Shown here: piece after piece, positions 7,127 through 18,938 of the stretch
Numbering within the stretch: the first letter of the stretch is position 1
How the letters are laid out: each line of letters starts with the position of its first letter
NCBI GenBank assembly: GCA_963666705.2
Contig: CAXXKO010000003.1
Span: 1 to 37,146, forward strand
Origin: G963666705 sp963666705
GTDB lineage: Bacteria; Pseudomonadota; Alphaproteobacteria; CADEGL01
DNA length: 37,146 nucleotides
Reading direction: 5' to 3'
The notes under the pieces: model-generated
What the model saw: the letters and a program-made list of their open reading frames with translations, nothing else
Database searches by the model: none
What the model was told of the DNA's origin: nothing
Program-made: the position numbers and the translations under genes

Positions 7127-7132
7127 GGCGGC

Positions 7133-7604
7133 CTACTCGGCCGCCTCCTCGGCCTCCTCCATTTCCGCCTCCACTTCCTCGCCGTTCTCCTCCCCGTCCC
7201 CTGGCGCGTCCCCGGCATTGGCCTGGAGCAGCGCGAGGCAGGCTTGGGAGATGGCGCGGAAGCTCTTGGCCGGGTTCCGGTTCTCCCACAGGTCGTGGCG
7301 GTCCTTGATATAGTCGAACAACAGCTTGCGCACCTCGTCGATATCCATCTCGTTGGTGCAGTCGTAGAGACAGAGCATGCTCTCCTCCGGCGCGCCGAAG
7401 GCCGGCGCCAGCAGCATGCCCTCGACCAGGCCCTTGACGTAGGCCTTCTTCTGCAAACCGTCCATGTCCAGGTATTCGACCCCGGCGATGTAGCCGCCGT
7501 GGATGCGGATACGGTCGGAGTCCTCAGTCCTGCGCCCAGGCGGGCGCGGCGGCGCAGGCGGCGGCGAGCAGCAGGGCCGAAGCGATCGGGCGTTTCACGC
7601 GCAT
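7133..7604 (-). pseudogene. Small periplasmic protein, frameshifted after its signal peptide
   Basis: The ATG at 7604, behind GGGGGAGAAC, encodes a clear signal peptide (R-V-K-R-P, a Leu/Ala core, then A-P-A-W-A-Q-D) and hits TGA at 7526-7524. Removing one T there joins it as A-Q-D-E-D-S-D-R to a 130-residue mature frame with G-G-Y-I-A-G-V-E-Y, two Cys in M-L-C-L-Y-D-C, a helical middle and an acidic Glu/Ala tail. The pattern recalls secreted Rap1a/Tai-type immunity-like proteins, but that resemblance is weak and I do not assign it. The ATG at 7465 inside the mature frame would give a 110-residue cytosolic product without the signal. Either a real one-base insertion or an assembly error explains the break. 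Confidence 0.75.
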
Positions 7605-7706
7605 GTTCTCCCCCTATGATGGGGGGAGAGTATCGCATGCGCGGCCCGTCGCCCAAGAGTGGTGTTCGGGCGGCGTCGGCGTGCGCCATGTCGTTGGAGG
7701 CAGCGG

Positions 7707-8465
7707 GTGGAAGAGGCCGAGAGCCGCGATACACTCCTCGGGGGCCGGGTGGTGCTGCACCAGCCGCGGGCCGGCTTTCGCGCCGCCATCGACCCCGTGT
7801 TCCTCGCCGCCGCCGTGCCGGCCCGGGCCGGCGAGCGGGTGCTGGACCTGGGCGCGGGGACGGGGGCGGCAGCGCTCTGCCTCGCTGCCCGGGTGCCCGG
7901 GTGCCGCGTCACGGGCTTGGACATTCAGGCCGATCTCGTGAGACTACTGTGCCGCAACGCCGCCGCCGGCGGCCTCGCCGACCGCGTCGAGGGGCACGCC
8001 GGCGATATCGCCGATCCGCCCGCCGCCATCGCCCAGGGGATGTTCGACCACGTCATGACCAACCCGCCCTATTTCGAAGCGGCCCGGCATACCCCGGCCG
8101 CCGGGCCCGGCAAGGCGCTCGCGCGGACCGAGGGGGCGGCCGGCCTGGGGGCCTGGATCGGCGCCGGGCTCGACCGGCTGCGCGGGCGCGGGAGCCTGAC
8201 CCTGGTCCACCGCGCCGAGCGCCTCGATGCGGTGCTCGCGGCGCTCGGGGGCCGGGCCGGCGCGGTTACGGTCTTCCCCCTTTGGCCCAAGGCCGGCCGG
8301 GCCGCCAAGCTGGTCGTCGTGCAGGCGCGCAAGGGCCTCGCCACACCCATGCGCCTCGCGGCCGGGCTGGTGCTGCACGAGACCGACGGGGCCTATACCG
8401 CCGCCGCCCAGGCCGTGCTGCGCGGCGGCGCCGCCCTCGACCTCCAATCGAACGGGACCATATGA
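7707..8465 (+). CDS. TrmN6-like class I methyltransferase
   Basis: A 252-residue SAM-dependent methyltransferase of the tRNA1(Val) adenine-37 N6-methyltransferase (TrmN6/YfiC) type. Motif I is V-L-D-L-G-A-G-T-G, the acidic end of strand 2 is G-L-D-I-Q, and the catalytic motif IV is N-P-P-Y-F, characteristic of amino-group methylation. The N-terminal G-G-R-V-V-L-H-Q-P segment is also typical. The GTG at 7707 is chosen because GGAGG sits six bases upstream; the frame is open further but has no better signal. Its stop overlaps the S49 peptidase start (ATGA), so the two are probably translated together. The exact RNA target is inferred from the family. Confidence 0.85.
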   Translation: MEEAESRDTLLGGRVVLHQPRAGFRAAIDPVFLAAAVPARAGERVLDLGAGTGAAALCLAARVPGCRVTGLDIQADLVRLLCRNAAAGGLADRVEGHAGDIADPPAAIAQGMFDHVMTNPPYFEAARHTPAAGPGKALARTEGAAGLGAWIGAGLDRLRGRGSLTLVHRAERLDAVLAALGGRAGAVTVFPLWPKAGRAAKLVVVQARKGLATPMRLAAGLVLHETDGAYTAAAQAVLRGGAALDLQSNGTI

Positions 8466-9319
8466 AACCGCGCAAGCTCCTCTCCCGCCTCACCTTCGGC
8501 AAGCTCGGCAAGGCCAAGCCGGTGGTCGCCGTCCTGCCCCTGACCGGCGTGATCGGCCAGATCGGCCCCATCCGCAAGGGGCTCAGCCTCGCCACCATGG
8601 CCGAGCCGATCGAGCGCGCCTTCAAGCTCACCAACCTGGTGGCCGTGGCTCTCGCCGTCAACTCGCCCGGCGGCTCGCCGGTGCAGTCGGCCCTCATCTA
8701 CAAGCGCATCCGCGCCCTCGCGGCCGAGAAGGAAGTGCCGGTCATCGCCTTCGCCGAGGATATCGCGGCCTCGGGCGGCTACTGGCTGGCTTGCGCGGGC
8801 GATGAGATCTTCGCCGATGAGAGCTCGCTGATCGGCTCGATCGGGGTCATCACCGCCGGCTTCGGGTTCACCGGCCTCATCGAGCGCATCGGCGTCGAGC
8901 GCCGGCTCTACAAGTCGGGCGAGCACAAGTCGCTGCTCGACCCCTTCCTCGACGAGAACCCCGACGACGTGGCGCGCCTCCGCGCCATCCAGGTCGACGT
9001 GCACGAGGCGTTCCGCGCCCTGGTCCGCGCCCGGCGCGGGGACAGGCTCGAGGCGCGGGAGGAGGCGGTCTTCAACGGCGACGTCTGGACCGGCCGCCGG
9101 GCGCTCGAGATCGGCCTCATCGACGGTATCGGCGATGTACGAAGCGTCATGCGCGAGCGCTATGGCGAGGACGTGAAGCTGGAGCTGATCGAGGAGGAGA
9201 AGGGCTGGCTCAAGCGCCGGCTCGGCCTCGGCGCCGGCGCGCGCCACCGACGCGGCCTGGCGGCGGAGCTTATCGCCGCCGCCGAAGAGCGGCTATACTG
9301 GGGCCGCTATGGCCTGTAG
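8462..9319 (+). CDS. S49 family (SppA/SohB-like) serine peptidase
   Basis: A 285-residue peptidase. Members degrade signal peptides or membrane-protein fragments with a Ser-Lys dyad. S104 lies in I-A-A-S-G-G-Y-W and the probable Lys is K156 in S-G-E-H-K-S; the substrate-groove motif N-S-P-G-G is at 67-71. There is no N-terminal transmembrane segment, so this is the short single-domain form, probably cytoplasmic or peripherally bound. The C-terminus is basic and Arg-rich. It follows the methyltransferase with a 4-bp overlap and precedes the zinc-ribbon and glyQS genes, a neighbourhood I recall as common in Rhodospirillales. Confidence 0.88.
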   Translation: MKPRKLLSRLTFGKLGKAKPVVAVLPLTGVIGQIGPIRKGLSLATMAEPIERAFKLTNLVAVALAVNSPGGSPVQSALIYKRIRALAAEKEVPVIAFAEDIAASGGYWLACAGDEIFADESSLIGSIGVITAGFGFTGLIERIGVERRLYKSGEHKSLLDPFLDENPDDVARLRAIQVDVHEAFRALVRARRGDRLEAREEAVFNGDVWTGRRALEIGLIDGIGDVRSVMRERYGEDVKLELIEEEKGWLKRRLGLGAGARHRRGLAAELIAAAEERLYWGRYGL

Positions 9320-9353
9320 GCGGCGACGCGGAAGGCGTGACTGGGAAGGCGAT

Positions 9354-9584
9354 ATGCCGGGACTCAGTGAAATCATCCTCCTGGTGGCGGTCGTCGCCGC
9401 CCTCTGGTACGGCATGCGCTGGCAGAGGAGCGTATTGGCGGAGCGCAAGGAGCGGGTCCGCGCCCGGCGCAAGTCGCAAGCCGAGCCCAAGCCCGACAAG
9501 GGCGTCGAGGAGATGGTCGAATGCCCGCGCTGCGGCGTCTATTACGCCGCCGGCACGCCCCACCAGTGCGACGCCGCCGGCTGA
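9354..9584 (+). CDS. Small membrane-anchored zinc-ribbon protein
   Basis: A 76-residue protein. Residues 5-23 form one transmembrane helix (L-S-E-I-I-L-L-V-A-V-V-A-A-L-W-Y-G), followed by a highly basic linker rich in Arg/Lys. A C-terminal half zinc-ribbon has C-P-R-C and a later H-Q-C, like PP0621-type proteins. The N-terminus is probably outside or in the membrane with the basic part in the cytoplasm (positive-inside). ATG 9354 is chosen because GGAAGG precedes it and the hydrophobic stretch begins there; an upstream ATG at 9309 would overlap the peptidase. Function is unknown. Confidence 0.7.
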   Translation: MPGLSEIILLVAVVAALWYGMRWQRSVLAERKERVRARRKSQAEPKPDKGVEEMVECPRCGVYYAAGTPHQCDAAG

Positions 9585-9605
9585 TATGCCGGACGCGCCC
9601 TGGCC

Positions 9606-9635
9606 TTGACCCTGAGCGAGCCAGGACTCTAAGTT
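9606..9635 (+). promoter_or_regulatory. Candidate glyQS promoter
   Basis: TTGACC (9606-9611) and TAAGTT (9630-9635) are 18 bases apart. The -35 is good and the -10 is weak. It lies 32 bases before the glyQ start. Confidence 0.35.
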
Positions 9636-9667
9636 CCGGCCGCGACCCCATGCCCCGGACGCCACCC

Positions 9668-10558
9668 ATGAACCGTGTTCTAGCCCGCGACACCTCGTTC
9701 CAGTCGCTCATCCTCGAGCTGCATGACTTCTGGGCGCGTGAGGGCTGCGTGCTGCTCCAGCCCTACGACATGGAGGTCGGTGCTGGCACCTTCCACCCCG
9801 CCACCACCCTGCGCGCGCTCGGCCCCGCGCCGTGGCGCGCCGCCTACGTCCAGCCCACCCGCCGGCCGACCGACGGGCGCTATGGCGAGAACCCCAACCG
9901 GCTCCAGCACTACTACCAGTACCAGGTCATCCTGAAGCCCTCGCCGCCCGACAGCCAGGCGCTCTACCTCGAGAGCCTGGGCGCCCTCGGCATCGACCCC
10001 CTCAGCCACGACATCCGCTTCGTCGAGGATGATTGGGAGAGCCCGACCCTGGGCGCCTGGGGCCTCGGCTGGGAGGTCTGGTGCGACGGCATGGAGGTGA
10101 CCCAGTTCACCTATTTCCAGCAGGTCGGCGGCATCGACTGCGACCCCGTGTCGGTCGAGTTCACCTATGGCCTCGAGCGCCTCGCCATGTACGTGCAGGG
10201 GGTCGAGAACGTCTACGACCTCGATTGGAACGGGGTCGAGGGGGCGGGCGCGATGCTCTATGGCGACGTGTTCCACCAGGCCGAGCGCGAGTATTCGGCC
10301 TACAATTTCGAGATCGCCGACACTGATCGGCTGCTCCAGCACTTCCGCGATGCCGAGGCGGAGTGCGCCACCTTGCTCGGCGCCAGCCTCGCCCTGCCGG
10401 CCTACGACCAGTGCATCAAGGCGAGCCACATCTTCAACATGCTCGACGCCCGCGGGGTCGTCAGCGTGACCGAGCGCGCCGCCTATATCGGCCGCGTGCG
10501 GGCGCTGGCCAAGGGCTGTTGCGAGGCTTGGCTCGCGAGTCAGGCCGGGGCGGCCTGA
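9668..10558 (+). CDS. glyQ: Glycine-tRNA ligase alpha subunit
   Basis: A 296-residue class II synthetase alpha chain of the alpha2-beta2 GlyRS, which charges tRNA-Gly with glycine. Highly conserved segments are easy to see: L-Q-P-Y-D-M-E-V-G-A-G-T-F-H-P, A-A-Y-V-Q-P-T-R-R-P-T-D-G-R-Y-G-E-N-P-N-R-L-Q-H-Y-Y-Q, and G-W-E-V-W-C-D-G-M-E-V-T-Q-F-T-Y-F-Q-Q. ATG 9668 is preferred because it aligns with the usual N-terminus (short lead into S-F-Q-S-L-I-L); ATG 9650 adds six residues and neither start has a strong ribosome site. glyS follows after 4 bases. Confidence 0.96.
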   Translation: MNRVLARDTSFQSLILELHDFWAREGCVLLQPYDMEVGAGTFHPATTLRALGPAPWRAAYVQPTRRPTDGRYGENPNRLQHYYQYQVILKPSPPDSQALYLESLGALGIDPLSHDIRFVEDDWESPTLGAWGLGWEVWCDGMEVTQFTYFQQVGGIDCDPVSVEFTYGLERLAMYVQGVENVYDLDWNGVEGAGAMLYGDVFHQAEREYSAYNFEIADTDRLLQHFRDAEAECATLLGASLALPAYDQCIKASHIFNMLDARGVVSVTERAAYIGRVRALAKGCCEAWLASQAGAA

Positions 10559-10562
10559 GGCC

Positions 10563-12650
10563 ATGGCCGAGCTCCTTCTCGAGCTCCTCTCAGAGGAGAT
10601 CCCGGCGCGCATGCAGAGCCGTGCGGCGGCCGATCTCAAGCGCCTCGTGACGGTGGCGCTCGAAGGGTCGCGGCTCGGCTTCGAGTCGGCCGAGTGCTAC
10701 GTAACCCCGCGCCGCTTGACGCTGGTCGTCGATGGCCTGCCTCACGCCCAGCCGGACATTACCGAGGAGCGCAAAGGCCCGCGCGTGGGCGCGCCCGAGA
10801 AGGCGATAGAGGGCTTCCTGCGCTCGGCCGGTCTCGAGGCGATCGAGCAATGCGAGGTGCGGGAGATCAAGGGCAACGCCTTCCATTTCGCGACGACCGC
10901 GAAGCGGGGCGAGGCGACAGCGGCCGTGTTGCCCGGGTTGATCCTGGGCGCGATGGACGCTCTGTCCTGGCCCAAGTCGATGCGCTGGGGCGCGGGGGAG
11001 CGCCGTTGGGTCCGGCCCCTGCACGGCATCGCGGCGGTCTTCGCCGGCGAGGTGCTCGCCGGCCGCTGGGACGAAGGTGCCAATGACCTCGAATTCGTGT
11101 ACCAGACGCGCGGCCACCGGTTCCTGGCAGCCGGGCCAATTGCCTTCACGGATTTCGCGGACTACCGCGCCAAGCTCCGCCGTGCCTACGTCATGCTCGA
11201 CCCGGCCGAGCGGCGGGAGGTGATCGAGGCCGGCGCCAGCGCGCTCGCCGCCGCCGAGGGACTCGCGCTCCAGGAGGACGAAGCGCTCCTCGACGAGGTG
11301 GCGGGGCTCGTCGAATGGCCGGTACCGCTCCTGGGCCGGATCGACGACGCCTATATGGGCCTGCCGGCCGAAGTGCTGTCCACGGTCATGCGCGCGCACC
11401 AGAGGTATTTCGCCTTGATCGATGGCGAAGGGCGGCTCGCGCCGCGCTTCGTGGTCGTGGCCAATATCGCGGCCGCGGACGGGGGTGCGGCCATCGTCGC
11501 CGGCAACGAACGCGTCCTGCGCGCGCGGCTCGCAGACGCCCAGTTCTTCTGGGACCAGGACCGGCGCAACTCCCTCGCCAGCAGGACCCCGGCCCTCAAG
11601 AACGTCGTCTTCCACGCCAAGCTCGGCACCCTCGACGAGAAGGTCGACCGCATCCAGGCCCTGGCCGCCGACCTCGGCGCCGCCATACCCGGCGCCGACC
11701 GCGACAGGATCCGCTCGGCCGCGCGCCTGGCCAAGGCCGACCTCATCACCGAAATGGTGGGCGAGTTCCCGGAGCTCCAGGGCGTCATGGGCCGCTACTA
11801 CGCGCTCCGCGACGGCGAGCACGCGGACGTGGCCCAGGCCATCGCCGAGCATTATTCGCCCCTCGGCCCCAACGATAGCTGCCCGACGGCGCCGGTCTCG
11901 GTCGCCGTGGCGCTCGCCGACAAGATCGATACCCTGGTCGGCTTCTTCGCCATCGGCCAGCGGCCGACCGGCTCGAAGGACCCCTATGCCCTGCGCCGCG
12001 CGGCCCTCGGCGTCATCCGCCTCGTGCTCGAGAACGGCCTCCGCCTACGCCTCGGCCCCGTGTTCCGCGCCTCGGGCCATCTCTATGCCGAGACCGCCGC
12101 CGATTCCAAGGGCGAGCCGCTGGCGGATGGGCTGCTGGAGTTCTTCGCCGACCGCCTGAAGGTCCATCTGCACGAGCGCGGCGTGCGCCACGACCTCGTC
12201 TCAGCCGTCTTCGCGCTCGGCGGCGAGGACGACCTCGTCCGCCTTCTCGCCCGGGTCGAGGCGCTGGCCGCGTTCATCGGCAGCGAGGACGGCGCCAACC
12301 TGCTGGTCGCCTACAACCGCGCCGCCAACATCGTCGCCATCGAGGAGAAGAAGGACGCGGCGCCCTACGACGGCGCGCCCAACCCCGCCCTGTTCGAGGC
12401 GGCGGAGGAGCGCGCCCTGGCGCGGGCGCTCTCGGACGCCGTGGACCGCTGCGGGCCGCTGCTGGAAGAGGAGGATTTCGCCGGCGTCATGGGCGCCGTG
12501 GCGGCGCTCCGCCGGCCGGTCGACGCGTTCTTCGATACGGTGACCGTCAACTGCGAGGACCCGGCCCTGCGCGAGAACCGGCTCAAGCTCCTGTCGCGGA
12601 TCCCGGCCACTCTCGGCGAGGTCGCCGATTTCTCCAAGATCGAGGGATAG
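10563..12650 (+). CDS. glyS: Glycine-tRNA ligase beta subunit
   Basis: A 695-residue beta chain of bacterial GlyRS, which carries the tRNA recognition parts. The start M-A-E-L-L-L-E-L-L-S-E-E-I-P-A-R-M is diagnostic. The HD-like central domain is present (L-A-K-A-D-L-I-T-E-M-V-G-E-F-P-E-L-Q-G-V-M-G-R-Y-Y), as is D-K-I-D-T-L-V-G-F-F-A-I-G followed by P-T-G-S-K-D-P-Y-A-L-R-R. The C-terminal anticodon-binding region ends F-F-D-x-V and L-L. Length is as expected. It is in an operon with glyQ. In many alphaproteobacteria ppdK follows glyS closely; here two flavoenzyme genes lie between them. Confidence 0.96.
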   Translation: MAELLLELLSEEIPARMQSRAAADLKRLVTVALEGSRLGFESAECYVTPRRLTLVVDGLPHAQPDITEERKGPRVGAPEKAIEGFLRSAGLEAIEQCEVREIKGNAFHFATTAKRGEATAAVLPGLILGAMDALSWPKSMRWGAGERRWVRPLHGIAAVFAGEVLAGRWDEGANDLEFVYQTRGHRFLAAGPIAFTDFADYRAKLRRAYVMLDPAERREVIEAGASALAAAEGLALQEDEALLDEVAGLVEWPVPLLGRIDDAYMGLPAEVLSTVMRAHQRYFALIDGEGRLAPRFVVVANIAAADGGAAIVAGNERVLRARLADAQFFWDQDRRNSLASRTPALKNVVFHAKLGTLDEKVDRIQALAADLGAAIPGADRDRIRSAARLAKADLITEMVGEFPELQGVMGRYYALRDGEHADVAQAIAEHYSPLGPNDSCPTAPVSVAVALADKIDTLVGFFAIGQRPTGSKDPYALRRAALGVIRLVLENGLRLRLGPVFRASGHLYAETAADSKGEPLADGLLEFFADRLKVHLHERGVRHDLVSAVFALGGEDDLVRLLARVEALAAFIGSEDGANLLVAYNRAANIVAIEEKKDAAPYDGAPNPALFEAAEERALARALSDAVDRCGPLLEEEDFAGVMGAVAALRRPVDAFFDTVTVNCEDPALRENRLKLLSRIPATLGEVADFSKIEG

Positions 12651-12721
12651 CTCTGCCCCGATTACCAATCCGTCGCGCGCTCGATGATGCCGCCCGACAT
12701 ACCGGCCTGTGGGAGTGATGC

Positions 12722-13795
12722 ATGAAATTCGGCCTCTTCAACCTGATGCAACGGCGCGAGGCGGCCCGGCCGCGGGGCGAGGTCTTCACCGACATGCTGG
12801 ACATGGTGAAGCTGGCCGAGGATATCGGGTTCGATATCGCCTGGTTCGCGGAGCACCATTTCTCGGACTACAGCCTGTGCGCCTCGCCCATGCTCGCGGC
12901 GGCCTGGTGCGCCAATGCGACCCGCCGCATCCGGTTGGCACCTGGCGTGCTGGTGCTGCCGCTCTATCATCCCATCCGGCTGTTGCAAGAGATCGGCATG
13001 CTCGACCAGATGTCCGGTGGGCGCTTCGTCCTCGGGGTCGGCACGGGCTACCAGGACTACGAGTTCGACCGCTTCGGCACCGACCTGCGCGAAGGCGGCG
13101 ACCGGTTCATGGAAATTCTCGACATCCTCGAGACCGGCCTGCGCCAGGGCGAGGTGGAATACGACGGCAAGTTCTACCAGCAGCCCCACACCAGGATCGC
13201 GGCACCCACCCTCCAGGGCCTGCCCGAGGTGGTCGTGGCCGGCGTCCTCAACCATCCCGGCATCCGGCGGCACGTGGCGCAGAACAATTACACAGCACTC
13301 CTGTCGCCGGGGTGGAACCCGTTCTCGCTGGTCGAGCAGCACAAGCTGAGATACGCCAAGGTATTTGACGAGGTGGGCAGGGACCCGGCCACCATGCGCC
13401 TGGCGGTGATGCGTTTCGTCCACGTTACCGACAGCCGCGAGGACGCCCTCGAGGCGGCCGAGAACTTCCGTTATTCGACGCGCGTCGCCGCTGCTCTCAG
13501 GTTCAATTACGGCGAGTTCGACGGCACCTTGCACAAGGACATCCCGGCGAAGGACGAACCCAGCCTCGAGCAAATGGTGGACAACATGGTCATCGGCGAT
13601 GCCGAGCACTGTGCCGAGAAGATCGCGGACGAGATCCGGCGCCTGGAACCATGCAACTACAGTTGCTACATGCAGGGGGGCTCGCTCGACCCGCGCCTCG
13701 CGCGCCGCTCGCTCGAGCGCTTCGGCGCCGAGGTCATGCCGCTGGTCCGAGCCGCCATCCCCGACCTCGACGCGATCGGGGAGGCCGGTCATTAG
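12722..13795 (+). CDS. LLM class (luciferase-like) flavin-dependent oxidoreductase
   Basis: A 357-residue bacterial-luciferase-like TIM-barrel flavoenzyme. It begins M-K-F-G-L-F, has A-E-H-H-F and R-L-A-P-G-V-L-V-L-P-L-Y-H-P-I-R-L, followed by D-Q-M-S-G-G-R-F-V-L-G-V-G-T-G-Y, the usual flavin-site region. Such enzymes use FMNH2 or F420 to oxygenate or reduce small organic molecules; the substrate here is unknown. The ATG lies behind GGGAGTG. It sits 71 bases after glyS and ahead of another flavoenzyme, suggesting the two form a small catabolic pair, though they may be separately transcribed (a TATGAT box precedes the second). Confidence 0.88.
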   Translation: MKFGLFNLMQRREAARPRGEVFTDMLDMVKLAEDIGFDIAWFAEHHFSDYSLCASPMLAAAWCANATRRIRLAPGVLVLPLYHPIRLLQEIGMLDQMSGGRFVLGVGTGYQDYEFDRFGTDLREGGDRFMEILDILETGLRQGEVEYDGKFYQQPHTRIAAPTLQGLPEVVVAGVLNHPGIRRHVAQNNYTALLSPGWNPFSLVEQHKLRYAKVFDEVGRDPATMRLAVMRFVHVTDSREDALEAAENFRYSTRVAAALRFNYGEFDGTLHKDIPAKDEPSLEQMVDNMVIGDAEHCAEKIADEIRRLEPCNYSCYMQGGSLDPRLARRSLERFGAEVMPLVRAAIPDLDAIGEAGH

Positions 13796-13875
13796 GGAAG
13801 GTCCCGCCGAGCTCCGTACTCGGGTCGCAGGCTCGGTTCCGTCGCCACGGGCGCGCGCCCACGGCCGCAGCCGAT

Positions 13876-13906
13876 CTGTCATCACCCGCGGCGGAGAGAG
13901 TATGAT
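13876..13906 (+). promoter_or_regulatory. Candidate promoter of the OYE-like flavoenzyme and ppdK
   Basis: TATGAT (13901-13906) is a good -10. CTGTCA (13876-13881) is the only -35-like box, at a rather long 19-base spacing. The flavoenzyme start is 50 bases further on, behind GAGAGCGAGG. Confidence 0.3.
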
Positions 13907-13956
13907 CTCGTCGCCGAAATCATCGAGCCGGTAGCCGCCGGAGAGCGAGGTATCCC

Positions 13957-15974
13957 ATGGCAGAATCGTTTCCGCACCTGTTCAGCCCGCTCGAGGTGGG
14001 CAGCTATACCCTCAAGAACCGGATCATGAATACCGGCCACGCCGCCCATTTCCAGACGGGCGACGGCCTGCCGACGGACCGCTACGTCGATTACGTGCGC
14101 GAGCGCGCCAAGGGTGGCGTCGGCATCATCGTCACGGGACACACGGTGACGCATTACGACGGCGACGCCTCCCTCTCGCTCGCCAACTTCGACGACCGAA
14201 TCACCGGCGTCTACCGCAAGTTCGCCGAGGCGACCCACGCCTACGACGTGCCCATCCTGGCCCAGATGGGGCACCGCGGCCGCCGGGTCTCGGACGCGGG
14301 TGCCTTCCTCCAGCGGCCGAATCTGGCACCGTCCGCGGTGCCGCCGCCCGACTTCTCGGTGCCGCAACTGATGCCGCATGCCATGACCACCGAAGAGATC
14401 GAAGGAGTCGTCGAGGACTTCGCCGCGGCTACCCGGCGGGTCGCCCTCGGCGAGATGGACGGCGTCGAGCTGTCGGTCGGCATGGATTACCTGTTCGACA
14501 ATTTCATCAGCGACACGGCCAATCTCCGCGAGGACAAGTATGGCGGTGGCACCATCGAGGAGCGGATGACCTTCCTCAACGAGGTCATCGACGTGGTGCG
14601 CGGCGAGCTTGGGCCCGACCGGCTGTTGGGCATCCGGTTCTATGACGACCTCGCGGACTACGGCCTGGCGCTCGATGACTACAAGCAGATCGCCCCGCTG
14701 TTGGAGCAGGCGGGAAAGGTCGATTACTTCAACATGTGGCAGGGCATCGTGCCGAGCCCCAAGAGCGGGCGGGCGCACTGGCCTTCCTACTATTACGAGC
14801 CGGGTCAGTTCACCAAGCTTTCCGCCGGCCTGAAGGAGACGGCCACCTTGCCGGTCGTCGGCACCGGCCGCATCGATTCGCCCGCTCTCGCGGACCGACT
14901 GATCGCCGAGGGCCGGGCGGACATCATCGGCCTCGCCCGGGCCCTGATCGCCGATCCCCATTGGCCCAACAAGGCCCGGGAGGGGCGGACGGAGGACTTG
15001 CGCACCTGTATCGGCTCCACCCAGAGCTGCGCCGGCCACATCTACCTCGGCATGGGCGTGGGCTGCATCTACAACCCGGTGACCGGCCGCGAGCGGGAGT
15101 GGTCCGAGCTGCCCCTCGCGGCGGAGACGAAGAAGGTGGTGGTGGTCGGCGGCGGCCCGGCGGGGATGGAGGCCGCGCGCATCGCCGCCGAGCGCGGCCA
15201 CGCGGTCATTCTCTTCGAGAAGGGCTCGCGCCTCGGCGGCCAGGTCAACCTGGTGATGCGCACGCCGAAGCGCCAAACCTTCGAGGAGATCATCCTCTTC
15301 TTCGAGCGCCAACTGGCCAAGCTGGGCGTCGATGTCCGGCTGGGGCTGGAGGCGGGTCTGGCGGAGGTTGTGGCGGAATCGCCCGATGCGGTGGTGGTGG
15401 CGACCGGCTCGACCGCGTTTCGGCCGCAAGTCCTCGGCGTCGATCAGCGACACGTCCTGAGCGCGCGGGCGGTGCTCGAGGGGAATGCCGAGATCGGCGA
15501 GCGCGTCGTGGTCGTCGATACCATGGGCCGGGCCGAGGGGATGACCGTCGCCGATTACCTGGCCGACCGGGGCAAGCAGGTCGAGATCGTCACCGGCCTC
15601 GAATATGTCGGCCGCGACATGGCGGGTCCCGCCTGGCACAACCACCTCGAGAGCCTGATGCTGAAGGGCGTCGTGATGACGCCCTTCACCGGCGTATGGG
15701 AGGTCTTGGAAGACTCCGTGGATGTCTACAACACCGTCACCTGGGAGCCGCGCACCATCGAGGGCGTCGATACGGTCGTCCTCGCCGCCGGCGGCCAGGC
15801 TGACGATGCGCTCTACCACGCGCTGAAGGGCAAGGGCCCGGAGGTCCACGCCATCGGCGACTGCTTCCAGCCGCGGGATATCGAGCTGGCCGTGGTCGAC
15901 GGCCATCGCGTGGCGCGGGAAATTAGGATGAAACCGCCGCGCCCGCGCCAACATTTGGGGAAATTCCGCTCGCC

Positions 15975-15978
<4 letters not shown>
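13957..15978 (+). CDS. Old-Yellow-Enzyme/FAD-dependent oxidoreductase fusion (dienoyl-CoA reductase/demethylase-like)
   Basis: A 673-residue protein. Residues 1-~345 form an FMN TIM barrel of the Old Yellow Enzyme type, then an Fe-S linker, then FAD and NAD(P) Rossmann domains (V-V-V-V-G-G-G-P-A-G-M-E-A near 390). This is the layout of 2,4-dienoyl-CoA reductase, trimethylamine dehydrogenase and N-methylproline/dimethylglycine demethylase-type proteins. The Fe-S motif, normally C-x2-C-x3-C-x11-C, reads C351-x2-S354-x3-C358-x11-C370, so one ligand is Ser. Some demethylase-type relatives also lack that Cys. The substrate is unknown. Its stop overlaps the ppdK start (ATGA), so ppdK is probably translationally coupled to it. 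Confidence 0.85.
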
Positions 15979-18659
<2,681 letters not shown>

Positions 18660-18662
<3 letters not shown>

Positions 18663-18938
18663 TACCCACTTTCATAATTCCGTGTGCCATACGATCGCTT
18701 TTCCCGTCTCCTCGGCAGGAGGGGGTGCGCCGGCGATGCCGGGGCATCGTCAAGCACCCCCGACGCCCCGAGGGGGCGGGAAAAGCAACCGGTCGGGCGG
18801 CGCCCCGAGGCCCCCGGTCGTCGTCGCGCGCCGCCAAGGAGTTCCGAGTGATGCCCCGGCATCACGGCGCGCCACCCTCCTAGCCGGGAACCTCGGGGCG
18901 CCGTCGTACGGCACACGGAATTATGAAAGTGGGTACTA
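18660..18938. mobile_element. MITE with 35-bp terminal inverted repeats, IS630/Tc1-like target
   Basis: A 279-bp non-coding element. Its ends (18660-18694 and 18904-18938) are inverted copies matching at 34 of 35 positions, beginning TAGTACCCACTTTCATAATT. It is flanked by CTAG on each side (18659-18662 and 18936-18939), consistent with a TA duplication inside a CTAG target, as known for IS630. Inside is a nested stem: GCTTTTCCCG/CGGGAAAAGC (18697-18706/18777-18786), GGGGGTGC/GCACCCCC (18721-18728/18754-18761), CGATGCC/GGCATCG (18734-18740/18743-18749). A second hairpin, GTGATGCC/GGCATCAC, lies at 18848-18865. There is no transposase, so it would be mobilised in trans. It sits exactly between the stops of convergent ppdK and ygfZ and may terminate both transcripts. 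Confidence 0.85.
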
